64,000 bases of DNA from an uncultured Pantoea sp. (GTDB lineage Bacteria; Pseudomonadota; Gammaproteobacteria; Enterobacterales; Enterobacteriaceae): positions 45,122 through 109,121 of the forward strand of contig CAJYVD010000018.1 in NCBI GenBank assembly GCA_913778495.1, in the 5' to 3' direction. Made by a program: the position numbers and the translations under genes. The notes under the pieces are model-generated. The model was not told the DNA's origin. It ran no database searches and worked only from the letters and a program-made list of their open reading frames with translations. Each line of letters begins with the position of its first letter. The stretch's first letter is position 1. Of the stretch, positions 8,610 to 19,473 are shown one piece after another.

Positions 8610-10670
8610 TTATTCAGGTTGTTCCAGTTGCTTGATGTAATCGTAAATCGCCAGCTGCGCTCGCACCTTTTTGCGATTGCCGCGCGGAACATAACGGTTA
8701 CTCAGCTCTTTGTCCACGATGCGCGCTTTTACCGTATCACTCAGCAAAATGGCCATGATATCGATAATGCGCTGCTTCAGGCGTGGGTCCAGCACGGACA
8801 CCGCCACTTCAATACGGTAATCGATGTTACGCGTCATCCAGTCGGCCGAAGACAGGAACACTTTTTTATCGCCGCCGCTCTCAAAAATATAGACGCGGTC
8901 GTGTTCCAGATAGCGGTCAACGAGGCTGGTGATGCGAATATTTTCGCTGATGCCAGGAATGTCAGGGATCAGCGAGCACATACCGCGCACCAGCAGATTG
9001 ATTTTTACGCCGGCCGACGAGGCGGCGTAAAGCCGATCAACCAGGCCATTATCCACCAGATTATTGACCTTGAGCGTGATGCCGCACGGCTTCCCTTGCT
9101 GTGCGTTGGCTATTTCTGCATCAATCAGTCGGTAGAGCATGTCGCGTGAGTTTTGCGGCGACACCATCAGGTGTTCAAACGACACCGGACGGTACGGATT
9201 CTCAATAAAGTTAAACACCCGGCGCACTTCATTGGTGATACGCGCATCGGCGGTCAGCAGCGAATAGTCGGTGTAAAGGCGGGCGGTCTTCTCATTGAAG
9301 TTGCCGGTACCGATGTGGGCATAGCGCACCACTTCCTCGCCTTCGCGGCGGGAAATCAGAAAGAGTTTGGCGTGAATTTTCAGGCCCGGCGCCGAGAAAA
9401 TCACGTGCACGCCCGCTTCGGTCAGGCGCTTCGCCCAGCGAATGTTGGCTTCTTCATCGAAGCGCGCCTGCAGCTCGACCACCACGGTCACTTTTTTGCC
9501 GTTGTGCGCGGCGTGGATCATCGCATCCATGATGCGTGAATGCTTCGCCACGCGGTAAATGTTGATTTTGATCGCCAGCACGTTGGGATCGAAGGACGCC
9601 TGACGCAGCAGCTCCAGCACGTGCTCAAAGGTGTGGTAAGGGTAGTAAAGCAGCACATCGCGGTTGCGCACCGCGTCGAAGCCGTTGCGGAAGCCATCAA
9701 AACCGATATGGCGAATCGGCGGCAGCGGACGGTTTTCCAGATTGGCTTTGCCCACGTTAGGAAAGCCGATAAAATCTTTAAAATTGTGATAGCGGCCGCC
9801 GGGCACGATGGAGTCATAGTTGGAGATGGAGAGCTTGTGACGCAGCATCTCCACCATCGCGTCGGGCATGTCACGCTGATAAACAAAGCGCACCGGCTCG
9901 GCGGTCAGGCGCTGCTTGAGGCTGGAGGACATCAGTTCCAGCAGGCTCGACTCCATCTCTGTCACCAGGTCATATTCGGCGTCGCGCGTCATTTTCATGG
10001 AGTAAGCGTTGAGCGCATCGAAATCAAAGAAGCCTTTGAAAATGTCATCCAGGCAGTAGCGCAGGATGTTATCCAGCAGGATCATCGGTTTGCGTCGACG
10101 CGGGGACTCCGCTGGCAGATTGACGAAGCGCGGTACCTTATCGGATGGGATCTCCAGCAGCGCGTAGCGAATCTCCTCGCCGCGAATAATCTCCACCGCC
10201 AGATAGGTGTAATCGTCTTTCAGAAACTCAATCAGGTCGGTGTCGTGATTAATGAGAATCGGCGTCACGTGCTGGCGCAGCTGGTGTTTAAAGTAGTGCC
10301 GCAGCCACTCTTGCTGATTGGTCGACAGCTGACGTTCGTTGATCAAGAAGATTTGATTGCGCGCCATTTCCAGCAGCAGGTCGTTATAGAGCGCGTCAAA
10401 CTCCTGATCCGATTTCTGTACCCGCTGCTGGATTTTCTTGAGTAGATGGCGCAGCGGCGTTGGGGTGCCTTGCTCTTCACCGATCAGGATGCGCCGTTTT
10501 ACATCGGCAAAGCGGACTTTATAGAATTCTTCGAGATTGTTGGAATAAATGCCTAAAAAACGCATGCGCTCAATCAGCGGATTGCTCTTATCAGCCGCTT
10601 CCTGCAGCACGCGTTCATTGAAGGTTAACCAGCTTAGTTCTTTTTCTATATACAGCTTTTCCTGACCCAT
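8610..10670 (-). CDS. ppk: Polyphosphate kinase Ppk
   Basis: A 686-residue membrane-associated enzyme that reversibly polymerises the gamma phosphate of ATP into polyphosphate. The frame runs 28 codons further up, but [19 protein letters not shown] is the exact N-terminus of the E. coli enzyme, and GGAG lies five bases before this ATG. The two active-site histidines of the phospholipase-D-like fold are present: KIHAKLFLI (about 433, the phosphorylated His) and [10 protein letters not shown] (about 590). Arg-rich metal and ATP contacts ([11 protein letters not shown]) are also kept. It is the first gene of ppk-ppx-tehB and is divergent from the phosphate transporter genes, with about 180 bases between. 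Confidence 0.97.
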   Translation of the reverse strand: MGQEKLYIEKELSWLTFNERVLQEAADKSNPLIERMRFLGIYSNNLEEFYKVRFADVKRRILIGEEQGTPTPLRHLLKKIQQRVQKSDQEFDALYNDLLLEMARNQIFLINERQLSTNQQEWLRHYFKHQLRQHVTPILINHDTDLIEFLKDDYTYLAVEIIRGEEIRYALLEIPSDKVPRFVNLPAESPRRRKPMILLDNILRYCLDDIFKGFFDFDALNAYSMKMTRDAEYDLVTEMESSLLELMSSSLKQRLTAEPVRFVYQRDMPDAMVEMLRHKLSISNYDSIVPGGRYHNFKDFIGFPNVGKANLENRPLPPIRHIGFDGFRNGFDAVRNRDVLLYYPYHTFEHVLELLRQASFDPNVLAIKINIYRVAKHSRIMDAMIHAAHNGKKVTVVVELQARFDEEANIRWAKRLTEAGVHVIFSAPGLKIHAKLFLISRREGEEVVRYAHIGTGNFNEKTARLYTDYSLLTADARITNEVRRVFNFIENPYRPVSFEHLMVSPQNSRDMLYRLIDAEIANAQQGKPCGITLKVNNLVDNGLVDRLYAASSAGVKINLLVRGMCSLIPDIPGISENIRITSLVDRYLEHDRVYIFESGGDKKVFLSSADWMTRNIDYRIEVAVSVLDPRLKQRIIDIMAILLSDTVKARIVDKELSNRYVPRGNRKKVRAQLAIYDYIKQLEQPE

Positions 10671-10853
10671 TGTGACTCCGTAAGGCTGTTGCTGGACGGA
10701 ATGTCCGGCGGGAAATATCGCAAAATCGCGGCTCCGCTCAGTGTCCATCACCATTATGGCGAGAGTATGGCAAGCTTGTCCAACGTCAACAGTTGTCTTA
10801 TCAATCAGCTACGGGCAACATAGCCACCTGTCTTCGTGAATACCCTGGCCTGC

Positions 10854-12947
10854 ATGAGCATAAATCGCATTCCCGTCCACTTCAGTGACCGTCGTCGCCG
10901 CGCCGTCGATCGGCTGGTGCGCCGCCTGGTCACGGCGTGTGGCGTGGGCATTTTACTGCTCATGCTGCTGCTTTTTTTCTGGCTGGTCGCGGTGGTGTTG
11001 CCGCTGTTCAGCGCGCCTGCTCTGCATGCGCAGCCCGCCCAGCAGCTGTGGGACAGATCGCCCGCGCTGGCAATCGGCGTTGAGGGGAATCTGGGATGGC
11101 GGATTAGCCGCAGCGAAGCCCGCTTTATCCCGCTGGATGGTCAGCCCGCCGCTGAAGCGCTGGCGCTGCCGGGCGAGGCGAACGCCGCCGTGACCAGCAG
11201 CGACAATCGCAGCGTGTTGCTCAATATGAACGGCGAGCTGCTGCTGATGCAGCCGCGGGTGCACCAGCAGCACGGTGAGTGGGTCTTCCCCTTTGGTCAT
11301 CGCCCACTGCGCCTGTTGCAAGGCGCGGTGACGACCATGGCGCTGGCGACAGTGGACGATCAACAGTGGCGACTTGCGCTGCAAACGCCTGGCGGTATCA
11401 CGCTGGTAACACTGCGCGATAGCGCCACGGTGACGCAAATCGTATTGCCACATGAGCAGGCGGATCGCCTGCTGCTGTCGCCGGATGGTTCGCTGCTTTT
11501 TGCCACAAAGGGGCGCTTGCTTAACGTCTGGCAAATTTCCGCATCGGGCGCCCAGCTGCGCGAAACGCAAACCCTGAACCAGCCGCCACAAAGCCTGCAT
11601 ATGCTGGCCGGAGGGCGCACGCTACTCATTCAGGATGCACAAGGGATCAGCCAGTGGTTTGCTATCGTGGGCGATCAAGGCCCGCGTCTGCATGCCATTC
11701 ATCGTTACGCGTCGAGCGAGCAGGCTCAGGGCGTGGTGACAGAGCCGCAGCGTCGGGTGTTTGCCACCTTTACGGCGCAGGGCGGGGTACGGCTGTTCGC
11801 CAGCAAGCAAGCGGGGCCGATTCTGACGCGCCAGCTCGCACCGGGCATCACGGCGCTGGCGTTCTCCGCGCGCGGCGATCGCCTGATCGTCGAGCGGGCG
11901 GGGCAGTGGCAGCCGTTTGTACTGGATAATCCGTGGCCGGATTTCACCTGGCGCAACCTGTGGCAGAAAATTTGGTACGAAAACTACCCACAGCCGGATT
12001 GGGTATGGCAATCCACCGCGGCGGGCGATAGCTATCAGGCTAAATTCAGCCTGGTGCCGATGGTGGTGGGCACGCTCAAAGCCGCCGCGCTGGCGCTGCT
12101 GTTCGCTACGCCGCTGGCGCTGGCGGCGGCCATGTACACCGCGTGGTTTATGTCGCCGGGCTTACGCCGCTGGGTCAAACCGGGCATTGAGATGATGGGC
12201 GCGCTGCCAAGCGTCGTGGTCGGGCTGATTGCGGGCGTCTGGCTGGCACCCCACATCAGCAGCGCCCTGCCAGGCGTACTGCTGTTGCCGCTGGTGCTGG
12301 CGGCGACGCTGCTGCTGTGCGGGCAGCTTACGCCGCGTCTGCCCGCGCGCTGGCGTCGTCCTGGCCGTGAAGTGCTGCTGCTGATGCCGCTGCTGCTGGC
12401 CGTCACGCTGGTAACGCTGTGGCTGCCCGCGCAGCTGTGGCCTGACGTCGGCGCGCGGCTGGCGCACTATGAACAACGTAACCTGCTGGTGGCGGCGTTG
12501 GCGATGGGATTTGCGCTGGTTCCCCTTATTTTTACCCTGGCGGAGGATGCGCTGTTTAGCGTGCCGGCTGCGCTGGGGCAGGGCTCGCTGGCGCTGGGCG
12601 CGACGCCCTGGCAAACCCTCACGCGAGTGGTGCTGCCGGGCGCGTCGGCGGGCATCTTTGCTGCGCTGATGATTGGCTTTGGCCGCGCCGTGGGAGAGAC
12701 CATGATTGTGCTGATGGCGACGGGCAATACGCCGGTGACTGAAGGCGGGCTGTTTGCCGGGCTGCGCGCGCTCTCGGCCAATATCGCCATTGAGATGCCG
12801 GAAGCCGCCGCGGGCAGCGCCCACTATCGCATTTTGTTTTTAAGCGCGCTGGTGCTGCTGATCTTTACGCTGGTGATTAACACCGTCGCCGAGTTGATTC
12901 GGCAGCGTTTGCGCCAGCGCTACAGTCAGCATGAGGCACAAGGATGA
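10854..12947 (+). CDS. pstC: Phosphate ABC transporter permease, large PstC type with beta-propeller-like insert
   Basis: About 697 residues, more than twice the E. coli PstC. One transmembrane helix (about 25-50) is followed by some 320 periplasmic residues with repeated SPDGSLLFATKGR-like strands that look like a beta-propeller. The permease domain (about 400-690, six helices) has the coupling loop [22 protein letters not shown] and the PstC hallmark GRAVGETMIVLMATGN. A GTG at 10836 is a possible earlier start; neither start has a strong ribosome binding site. The stop overlaps pstA by four bases (ATGA). It would form the membrane channel for phosphate with PstA. No pstS or phoU accompanies it. 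Confidence 0.88.
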   Translation: MSINRIPVHFSDRRRRAVDRLVRRLVTACGVGILLLMLLLFFWLVAVVLPLFSAPALHAQPAQQLWDRSPALAIGVEGNLGWRISRSEARFIPLDGQPAAEALALPGEANAAVTSSDNRSVLLNMNGELLLMQPRVHQQHGEWVFPFGHRPLRLLQGAVTTMALATVDDQQWRLALQTPGGITLVTLRDSATVTQIVLPHEQADRLLLSPDGSLLFATKGRLLNVWQISASGAQLRETQTLNQPPQSLHMLAGGRTLLIQDAQGISQWFAIVGDQGPRLHAIHRYASSEQAQGVVTEPQRRVFATFTAQGGVRLFASKQAGPILTRQLAPGITALAFSARGDRLIVERAGQWQPFVLDNPWPDFTWRNLWQKIWYENYPQPDWVWQSTAAGDSYQAKFSLVPMVVGTLKAAALALLFATPLALAAAMYTAWFMSPGLRRWVKPGIEMMGALPSVVVGLIAGVWLAPHISSALPGVLLLPLVLAATLLLCGQLTPRLPARWRRPGREVLLLMPLLLAVTLVTLWLPAQLWPDVGARLAHYEQRNLLVAALAMGFALVPLIFTLAEDALFSVPAALGQGSLALGATPWQTLTRVVLPGASAGIFAALMIGFGRAVGETMIVLMATGNTPVTEGGLFAGLRALSANIAIEMPEAAAGSAHYRILFLSALVLLIFTLVINTVAELIRQRLRQRYSQHEAQG

Positions 12948-14542
12948 AGGCGATGCGACAAAACGATCGCTGGCGCTGGCTTACCGCCGGTGCCGTGGCG
13001 GTTTGCCTGCTGGCGTTTGCCCTGCTGATAGGCCTGCTCGGCTGGCAAGGTCTGCGCGCGTTCTGGCCTCATCCGGTAGACCAGTACCTGTTTCAGCCGC
13101 CCGAGGGCGCTGCAGTGGCGGTATTGGGTGAAACCGTACAGCAACAGCAGCACGGCTCGCGCTGGCACTACACAGTGAAAACCGGCAACCGCGACTTTGC
13201 GGCGCCCGATTTTCGCCTGTTAGTCAGCGAAGGGGCCGCCAAAACGCGCCGCCCGGCGGATGCCATTGTGCTACAGCGCCGCAGCGGTGGAAACGCGTAT
13301 GGCTGGCTGATCGAACTGCGAGAAGATAACGAGGTGCTGACCGCGCGCAACCGCAACACCCTGCTGCAGCAGCGCCTGCGCCAGGTGCATGAACAACTGC
13401 GGCAGGCCAGTGAAATCCGCCGTATCGACATGGCGCGGGTCAATGCGCAATTAGACGCGTTGCAGCTTCAGGCCGAGGCGCAACGGCGCAACCGCACCTT
13501 CACGCCCGAGGTGGAATCCGAATATGAAGCCAATCGCGCAGCGTTGCAGCGCCGCTTTAGCGCGCTGGCGCAACAGCTGACGCTGGTACAGCAGGCCAGC
13601 CAGCGCGACACGCTGGTGCTGCGCGATGTCCACGGACAGGATCATCTTATTCCGCTCGCCAACGTGGTGGATGCCTGGTATCCCAACGCCATGAGCCTGG
13701 GTGAAAAAACGCAGCACTTTTTGCGGCAGTTGGGCCAGTTTGTCAGCGATTCTCCTCTGGATGGCGGCAGCGAAAACGGCGCGTTTCCGGCAATCTTTGG
13801 CACGGTGCTGATGGTGTTACTGATGTCCGTGATGGTGATGCCGCTGGGCGTGATCGCCGCCGTCTGGCTGCATGAATACGCGGGCCGCAACGCCTTGACG
13901 CGCTTAGTGCGCATCGCGGTGGTGAATCTGGCGGGCGTGCCGTCGATTGTGTACGGCGTGTTCGGTTTGGGCTTTTTTGTCTGGCTGGTGGGCGGCACCC
14001 TCGACCAGCTGTTTTTTGCCAGCACGCTGCCGAATCCCACCTTTGGCACCCCCGGCCTGCTGTGGGCTGCCTTGACGCTGGCGCTGCTGACCTTGCCCGT
14101 GGTGATTGTGGCGACCGAAGAGGGATTATCGCGTATCCCGGATAATCTGCGCCAGGGCTCGCTGGCGCTGGGCGCCACCCAGGCGGAAACCCTGTGGCGG
14201 GTGGTGCTGCCGCTGGCGGTGCCCGCCATGCTCACCGGGTTAATTCTGGCCGTGGCGCGCGCCGCGGGTGAAACGGCGCCGCTGATGCTGGTGGGCGTGG
14301 TTAAGATGGTTCCGGAGCTGCCGGTGGATGCGGTCTTTCCTTATCTGCATCTCGACCGCAAATTCATGCACCTCGGCTTTCAGATATACGACCTGGCGTT
14401 CCAGAGCCCCAATATCGATGCGGATCGCCCGCTGGTTTACGCCACTGCACTGCTGCTGGTGGCGATTGTTCTCTCGCTCAATGTGCTGGCCATGGCGCTG
14501 CGCCATCGGCTGCGCGAGCGCTACCGGCTTATGCTGCCCTAG
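12944..14542 (+). CDS. pstA: Phosphate ABC transporter permease, large PstA type
   Basis: A 532-residue second permease. After one N-terminal transmembrane helix (about 10-35) comes a periplasmic part with a long charged helical stretch likely to be a coiled coil (about 125-215, many Gln, Arg and Glu: [18 protein letters not shown]). The permease domain (about 280-525) has the coupling loop [19 protein letters not shown] and the PstA signature [17 protein letters not shown] second ATG three codons later is also possible. The four-base overlap with pstC and the 11-base gap to pstB show a single operon. E. coli PstA is about 296 residues, so the N-terminal region is an extra module. Confidence 0.88.
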   Translation: MKAMRQNDRWRWLTAGAVAVCLLAFALLIGLLGWQGLRAFWPHPVDQYLFQPPEGAAVAVLGETVQQQQHGSRWHYTVKTGNRDFAAPDFRLLVSEGAAKTRRPADAIVLQRRSGGNAYGWLIELREDNEVLTARNRNTLLQQRLRQVHEQLRQASEIRRIDMARVNAQLDALQLQAEAQRRNRTFTPEVESEYEANRAALQRRFSALAQQLTLVQQASQRDTLVLRDVHGQDHLIPLANVVDAWYPNAMSLGEKTQHFLRQLGQFVSDSPLDGGSENGAFPAIFGTVLMVLLMSVMVMPLGVIAAVWLHEYAGRNALTRLVRIAVVNLAGVPSIVYGVFGLGFFVWLVGGTLDQLFFASTLPNPTFGTPGLLWAALTLALLTLPVVIVATEEGLSRIPDNLRQGSLALGATQAETLWRVVLPLAVPAMLTGLILAVARAAGETAPLMLVGVVKMVPELPVDAVFPYLHLDRKFMHLGFQIYDLAFQSPNIDADRPLVYATALLLVAIVLSLNVLAMALRHRLRERYRLMLP

Positions 14543-14553
14543 AAGGTTTTCTC

Positions 14554-15321
14554 ATGACGCCCGATTACGACATCGCGCTTACCGTTAATCAGCTTTCGCT
14601 GTGGTACGGTGACCGCCAGGCGCTGAATAACATTGCGCTGCAGATCCCGAAAAACCGCATCACGGCGCTGATCGGCCCTTCCGGCTGCGGCAAATCAACG
14701 CTGCTGCGCTGCTTTAATCGCATGAATGACGTGATTGACGGCTGCCGCATTGAGGGGGAGATTGGGCTCGATCAGCTGGTCATCACCCAGCCCAACCAGG
14801 ATCTGCCGGCCCTGCGCCGTCGCATCGGCATGGTGTTCCAGCGGCCCAACCCGTTTCCCAAGTCAATCTACGAGAACGTGGTATACGGCCTGCGTTTGCA
14901 GGGCGTGCGCGATCGCCGGGTGCTGAACGCCGCCTGCGAGCGTGCGCTGCGAGCGGCGGCGTTATGGAGTGAGGTAAAAGATCAGCTGGGGCAGAATGCG
15001 CTGACACTTTCAAGCGGGCAGCAGCAGCGGCTGGTCATTGCCCGCGCTATCGCTATTGAACCGGAAGTCCTGCTGCTCGATGAGCCGACATCGGCGCTGG
15101 ATCCCATCTCCACGCTGGTAATTGAAGAACTGATGACCACGCTCAAGCAGCATTTTACGCTGGTGCTGGTGACGCACAACATGCAGCAGGCGGCGCGCGT
15201 GTCCGACTACACCGCGTTCATGGATAGCGGTCAGCTGATCGAATTTGACGAAACCGATCGCATGTTTACCGCCCCGCGCGTGCGTAAAACCGAAGAGTAC
15301 ATTACCGGACGCTTTGGCTGA
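14554..15321 (+). CDS. pstB: Phosphate ABC transporter ATP-binding protein PstB
   Basis: A 255-residue ATPase that powers the PstCA channel. Walker [12 protein letters not shown] (about 45-55) is followed by the PstB-type RCFNRMND, the Q-loop [18 protein letters not shown], an ABC signature reading LSSGQQQRL instead of the usual LSGGQQQRL, Walker [14 protein letters not shown] and the switch His in [15 protein letters not shown]. The Gly-to-Ser change in the signature is conservative but worth noting. The C-terminus ([18 protein letters not shown]) is typical of PstB. It is the last gene of the pstCAB operon. Confidence 0.93.
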   Translation: MTPDYDIALTVNQLSLWYGDRQALNNIALQIPKNRITALIGPSGCGKSTLLRCFNRMNDVIDGCRIEGEIGLDQLVITQPNQDLPALRRRIGMVFQRPNPFPKSIYENVVYGLRLQGVRDRRVLNAACERALRAAALWSEVKDQLGQNALTLSSGQQQRLVIARAIAIEPEVLLLDEPTSALDPISTLVIEELMTTLKQHFTLVLVTHNMQQAARVSDYTAFMDSGQLIEFDETDRMFTAPRVRKTEEYITGRFG

Positions 15322-15387
15322 GCGATGCCGCTGGGCAGGGCCGTACAGAAGAGAAGCCTTCAGGCGTTAGCGAGAACACGGTGAAGC

Positions 15388-15419
15388 GTCTGCGGGCGCT
15401 GGCTGCCGCACCCGCAGAC
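15388..15419. terminator. Hairpin between convergent pstB and purN
   Basis: A 9-bp perfect stem (GTCTGCGGG / CCCGCAGAC) with a 14-base GC-rich loop sits between the two stops. There is no T run, so it is a weak candidate for a bidirectional terminator. Confidence 0.4.
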
Positions 15420-15437
15420 TGAGAACAGGCGTGAAAA

Positions 15438-16076
15438 TCAGTCGTGCGCGTAACCGTGGGCGGGCAGCGGGGCGCCATCCAGCCAGGCCGCGCCTTCGCG
15501 CATCTGCAAACGGCCATCAATAAACCAGCCGATCACCAGCGGATAAATCGCGTGCTCCTGATGCTGAACGCGGGCGATGACATCCGCTTCCGTGTCCTCG
15601 GCAAACACCGGCACGCGCGCCTGCAAAATCACCGGGCCGCCATCCAACTCCTCCGTGACAAAGTGTACGGAGGTGCCATGTTCAGTATCGCCGTTTGCCA
15701 GCGCCTGACGGTGCGTATGCAGGCCAGGGTATTTCGGCAGCAGCGAGGGGTGAATATTGAGCAGGCGGTCGTGATAGTGCGCCACAAACGCGCTGCTCAA
15801 AATCCGCATATAGCCTGCCAGCACCACCAGATCGGGGGCGTAGGCGTCGATCTCCTGCATCAGCTGGCGATCAAAGGCTTCACGGTCGGGATACTCGGTG
15901 GCCGTCAGCGCGTGGGCGGGAATACCCGCCTGTTGCGCGCGGGTCAGCCCGAAAGCGGAAGCCTTATTGCTGAAAACGGCAGCGACGCTGCCGTTGATGC
16001 GCCCGCTGGTGCAGGCGTCGAGGATGGACTGAAGATTACTGCCGTTACCGGAGATCAGTACAACCAGTTTTTTCAT
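15438..16076 (-). CDS. purN: Phosphoribosylglycinamide formyltransferase PurN
   Basis: A 212-residue enzyme transferring the formyl group of 10-formyl-tetrahydrofolate to GAR in purine synthesis. [16 protein letters not shown] is the family N-terminus, so the ATG at 16076 is preferred over upstream codons in the frame; it overlaps the purM stop by four bases (ATGA). The catalytic set is present: Asn and His in [14 protein letters not shown] (about 106-108) and Asp in [10 protein letters not shown] (about 144). The length equals E. coli PurN. Translation is probably coupled to purM. Confidence 0.97.
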   Translation of the reverse strand: MKKLVVLISGNGSNLQSILDACTSGRINGSVAAVFSNKASAFGLTRAQQAGIPAHALTATEYPDREAFDRQLMQEIDAYAPDLVVLAGYMRILSSAFVAHYHDRLLNIHPSLLPKYPGLHTHRQALANGDTEHGTSVHFVTEELDGGPVILQARVPVFAEDTEADVIARVQHQEHAIYPLVIGWFIDGRLQMREGAAWLDGAPLPAHGYAHD

Positions 16077-17113
16077 GGATTGATAACCACGCGCTCGTCG
16101 GCGTCGGAGGCGATAATGGTACCAATTTTCCACGCCTGCTCGCCGGCATCGGTCATCAGCTGGACTGCTTTATCTGCGTCCGCTGGACTCAGCGCAATCA
16201 CCATGCCGACGCCGCAGTTAAAGGTGCGGTACATTTCGTGGCGGCTGACGTTTCCGGCCTGCTGTAACCAGCTAAACACTGCGGGCCACTGCCAGCTTTT
16301 CTCATCCAGCACCGCCTGCGTGTTGTCTGGCAGTACACGCGGGATGTTTTCCCAGAAACCGCCGCCGGTGAGATGGGCGATAGCGTGTACGTCAACCTGC
16401 TCAATCAGGTTCAGAATATTTTTGACGTAAATGCGCGTCGGGGCCAGCAGATGGTCAGCCAGTGATTTGCCCTCCAGCTGTTTGGTCTCGGGATCGGTCT
16501 GGCTCACTTCCAGAATCTTGCGCACCAGCGAATAGCCATTGGAGTGCGGGCCGCTTGAACCCAGCGCGATCAGCACGTCGCCGTCCTGCACTTTACTGCC
16601 GTCGATGATCTCGGACTTTTCCACCACGCCCACGCAGAAACCGGCGACGTCATAATCTTCACCGTGATACATGCCCGGCATTTCGGCGGTTTCGCCGCCG
16701 ACCAGCGCGCAGCCAGACTGCAGGCAGCCTTCAGCGATGCCGGTGATCACGGCGGAAGCGGTCTCCACATCCAGCTTGCCGGTGGCGTAATAATCCAGGA
16801 AGAACAGCGGCTCGGCGCCCTGAACCACTAAATCATTCACGCACATTGCCACCAGATCGATGCCGATGCTGTCGTGACGCTTCAAATCCATCGCCAGACG
16901 CAGCTTGGTGCCGACGCCGTCGGTTCCGGAGACCAGCACTGGCTCGCGGTATTTCTGCGGCAGCGCACAGAGCGCGCCGAAGCCGCCCAGTCCACCCATC
17001 ACTTCCGGGCGGCGGGTTTTCTTCACTACGCCTTTAATGCGGTCAACCAGATCGTTACCGGCATCAATATCAACGCCGGCGTCTTTGTAGCTGAGAGAGG
17101 TTTTGTCGGTCAC
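16073..17113 (-). CDS. purM: Phosphoribosylaminoimidazole synthetase PurM (AIR synthetase)
   Basis: A 346-residue ATP-dependent enzyme closing the imidazole ring in purine synthesis. The frame extends 30 codons upstream, but E. coli PurM starts [19 protein letters not shown], which here follows a GTG at 17113 with GGGGA about eight bases before it. The conserved [13 protein letters not shown] (ATP and FGAM binding), [13 protein letters not shown] and [17 protein letters not shown] segments are intact. First gene of the purMN operon, with a PurR-type operator 63 bases upstream. Confidence 0.97.
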   Translation of the reverse strand: MTDKTSLSYKDAGVDIDAGNDLVDRIKGVVKKTRRPEVMGGLGGFGALCALPQKYREPVLVSGTDGVGTKLRLAMDLKRHDSIGIDLVAMCVNDLVVQGAEPLFFLDYYATGKLDVETASAVITGIAEGCLQSGCALVGGETAEMPGMYHGEDYDVAGFCVGVVEKSEIIDGSKVQDGDVLIALGSSGPHSNGYSLVRKILEVSQTDPETKQLEGKSLADHLLAPTRIYVKNILNLIEQVDVHAIAHLTGGGFWENIPRVLPDNTQAVLDEKSWQWPAVFSWLQQAGNVSRHEMYRTFNCGVGMVIALSPADADKAVQLMTDAGEQAWKIGTIIASDADERVVINP

Positions 17114-17175
17114 TGCGGAATCCCCACGCGATTGCGGTTGGTGGCAAAAATTAAGCGCGGCAATTCTACCAGCGC

Positions 17176-17191
17176 AGGCAAACGTTTGCGA
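17176..17191 (-). promoter_or_regulatory. PurR operator of purMN
   Basis: The 16-base AGGCAAACGTTTGCGA matches the PurR consensus ANGCAANCGNTTNCNT at every defined position except the last. It lies 63 bases before the purM start, in the region shared with the divergent upp gene. E. coli purMN is under PurR, so repression by PurR with hypoxanthine or guanine is expected. Confidence 0.8.
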
Positions 17192-17294
17192 GTCCGATCT
17201 CACGCCCGTTGCAGCGCGCTATTTTTTTGCGCATCCTTAGATTAGACGCATCCAACATTGACCAATCCTTTGTGGCGCATTGACAAAAAGGCGG

Positions 17295-17300
17295 TATAAT
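17295..17300 (+). promoter_or_regulatory. Likely -10 element of the upp promoter
   Basis: A consensus TATAAT lies 44 bases before the upp start. The TTGACA at 17280-17285 is only nine bases away, too close to be its -35; the hexamer at the standard distance is poor. The call is the -10 box only. Confidence 0.45.
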
Positions 17301-17343
17301 CCGGCGATTTTTTTTTAGCTCAACACATTCCGGGAGAACAATC

Positions 17344-17970
17344 ATGAAGATCGTGGAAGTCAAACACCCGCTGGTCAAACATAAACTGGGCTTGATGCGT
17401 GAGCATGATATCAGCACCAAACGCTTCCGCGAGCTGGCGTCAGAAGTGGGGAGCCTGCTGACGTATGAAGCCACAGCCGACCTGGAAACCGAACGCGTCA
17501 CCATTGAAGGCTGGAACGGCCCGGTGGATGTCGATCAAATCAAAGGCAAAAAAATCACCGTAGTGCCGATCCTGCGCGCCGGTCTGGGCATGATGGAAGG
17601 CGTACTGGAGCACGTGCCGAGCGCGCGCATCAGCGTGGTAGGCGTTTACCGTGATGAAGAGACGCTTGAGCCGGTGCCGTACTTCCAGAAGCTGGTGTCC
17701 AACATTGAAGAGCGCATGGCGCTGGTGGTGGACCCGATGCTGGCCACCGGGGGGTCCATGATCGCCACTATCGATCTGCTGAAAAAAGCGGGCTGCAGCA
17801 GCATTAAGGTGCTGGTCCTGGTCGCGGCGCCCGAAGGCATTGCGGCGCTGGAGAAAGCGCACCCGGACGTGGAGCTTTACACCGCCTCTATCGATCATGG
17901 ACTCAACGAAAAAGGCTATATCATTCCTGGCCTCGGCGACGCCGGGGACAAGATTTTTGGTACCAAATAA
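17344..17970 (+). CDS. upp: Uracil phosphoribosyltransferase Upp
   Basis: A 208-residue salvage enzyme that joins uracil to PRPP to give UMP. The ATG follows GGGAGA. The PRPP-binding loop [19 protein letters not shown] (about 128-146) is intact, as are the Arg-rich [11 protein letters not shown] loop and the C-terminal uracil-contacting [17 protein letters not shown]. Length and sequence match E. coli Upp. It is followed by an intrinsic terminator and then by the uracil permease uraA, so the pair forms a uracil uptake and salvage unit with partial read-through or a second promoter. Confidence 0.98.
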   Translation: MKIVEVKHPLVKHKLGLMREHDISTKRFRELASEVGSLLTYEATADLETERVTIEGWNGPVDVDQIKGKKITVVPILRAGLGMMEGVLEHVPSARISVVGVYRDEETLEPVPYFQKLVSNIEERMALVVDPMLATGGSMIATIDLLKKAGCSSIKVLVLVAAPEGIAALEKAHPDVELYTASIDHGLNEKGYIIPGLGDAGDKIFGTK

Positions 17971-17976
17971 CCCGTG

Positions 17977-18003
17977 AGCCGGCCAGAGAGTCGGCTTTTT
18001 TTT
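17977..18003 (+). terminator. Terminator between upp and uraA
   Basis: A 7-bp stem with one G-U pair (AGCCGGC / GTCGGCT) and a 6-base loop is followed by eight T residues. It lies directly after the upp stop, and uraA starts 91 bases further, so uraA expression would need read-through or its own promoter. Confidence 0.75.
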
Positions 18004-18093
18004 GGCAAAAAAACACCACAACAACACTCCGTAGCTTCGTGCAGAGGGCCGCAGCGCTGTGCGCCCTTTGCCGGCATACGAAATAGGGGATAG

Positions 18094-19380
18094 ATGATGA
18101 CAAGACGCGCTATTGGCATAAGCGAGCGCCCGCCGCTGCTGCAAACCATTCCACTCAGCCTGCAGCACCTGTTTGCCATGTTTGGCGCCACGGTGCTGGT
18201 GCCGATTCTGTTTCACATTAATCCGGCGACCGTGCTGCTGTTCAACGGCGTTGGCACGCTGCTGTATCTGTTTATCTGTAAAGGCAAGATCCCGGCCTAC
18301 CTCGGCTCCAGCTTCGCCTTTATTTCACCGGTGCTGCTGCTACTGCCGCTGGGATATGAAGTGGCGCTGGGCGGATTTATCCTGTGCGGCGTGTTGTTCT
18401 GCCTGGTGGCGCTGATTGTGAAAAAAGCGGGCACCGGCTGGCTGGACGTGATGTTTCCACCGGCGGCGATGGGTGCGATTGTGGCGGTTATCGGCCTGGA
18501 GCTGGCAGGCGTGGCCGCTAACATGGCGGGATTGTTGCCCGCCGAGGGCAGTGCGCCAGACGGCAAAACTATCACCATCTCCCTGGTGACGCTGGCGGTG
18601 ACGGTGTTCGGCTCGGTGCTGTTCCGCGGTTTTCTTGCCATTATCCCGATCCTGATTGGCGTGCTGGTGGGCTACGCGCTTTCGTCAGCCATGGGCATCG
18701 TGGACTGGCGCGCGGTGGAAAATGCGCCCTGGTTCGCGTTACCGACTTTTTACACCCCGCGCTTTGAATGGGCGGCGATGCTCACCATTTTGCCCGCCGC
18801 GCTGGTCGTGATTGCCGAGCACGTCGGCCATCTCGTGGTTACCGCCAACATCGTGAAGAAGGATTTAATTCGCGATCCCGGCCTGCATCGCTCCATGTTC
18901 GCCAATGGGTTATCCACCCTGATTTCCGGCTTCTTTGGCTCCACGCCGAACACGACATACGGTGAAAATATTGGCGTGATGGCCATTACCCGCGTTTACA
19001 GCACGTGGGTGATTGGTGGCGCGGCGATCTTTGCCATTCTGCTCTCGTGCGTGGGAAAACTGGCCGCCGCGATCCAGGCGATTCCGGTGCCGGTCATGGG
19101 CGGCGTGTCGCTGCTGCTGTACGGCGTGATTGGCGCGTCCGGTATCCGCGTGCTAATTGAATCCAAAGTGGATTACAACAAAGCGCAGAACCTGATCCTC
19201 ACTTCGGTGATCCTGATCATTGGCGTCAGCGGGGCCAAAGTGCACATTGGCGCGGCGGAGCTGAAAGGCATGGCGCTGGCCACGCTGGTGGGCGTAGGTC
19301 TGGCACTGATTTTCCGCGTTATCAGCCTGTTACGGCCGGAAGAGGTGATTCTGGACGCGGAAGAGCAGCGCGACGCCTAG
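18094..19380 (+). CDS. uraA: Uracil:proton symporter UraA
   Basis: A 428-residue inner-membrane permease of the NCS2 family with 14 predicted transmembrane segments. The substrate-binding residues known from E. coli UraA are visible: Glu and His in VVIAEHVGHL (about 240-246) and Glu in STPNTTYGENIG (about 290). The two half-helix/strand regions typical of the fold (GSSFAFISPV and the segment above) are kept. The start ATG is duplicated (ATGATG); the second is equally possible. It imports uracil for the upstream upp product. Confidence 0.96.
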   Translation: MMTRRAIGISERPPLLQTIPLSLQHLFAMFGATVLVPILFHINPATVLLFNGVGTLLYLFICKGKIPAYLGSSFAFISPVLLLLPLGYEVALGGFILCGVLFCLVALIVKKAGTGWLDVMFPPAAMGAIVAVIGLELAGVAANMAGLLPAEGSAPDGKTITISLVTLAVTVFGSVLFRGFLAIIPILIGVLVGYALSSAMGIVDWRAVENAPWFALPTFYTPRFEWAAMLTILPAALVVIAEHVGHLVVTANIVKKDLIRDPGLHRSMFANGLSTLISGFFGSTPNTTYGENIGVMAITRVYSTWVIGGAAIFAILLSCVGKLAAAIQAIPVPVMGGVSLLLYGVIGASGIRVLIESKVDYNKAQNLILTSVILIIGVSGAKVHIGAAELKGMALATLVGVGLALIFRVISLLRPEEVILDAEEQRDA

Positions 19381-19390
19381 CGTCGACGTG

Positions 19391-19409
19391 CGGGCACGGA
19401 AGCCCGTTT
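19391..19409 (+). terminator. Weak terminator-like hairpin after uraA
   Basis: A 5-bp stem (CGGGC / GCCCG) with a 6-base loop is followed by four T residues, ten bases after the uraA stop. It is short, so termination would be partial. Confidence 0.35.
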
Positions 19410-19473
19410 TGCCTGCGCTAAGGATCGTGCTAAACTTGCGCCGTTTTCTGCCCGCTCATCCGTTGAGGTACTT

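Noticed and set aside
10790-10812. Possible Pho box between ppk and pstC
   Set aside because: TTGTCTTA matches one half-site only; the second half at the right spacing does not match, so PhoB control is not claimed.
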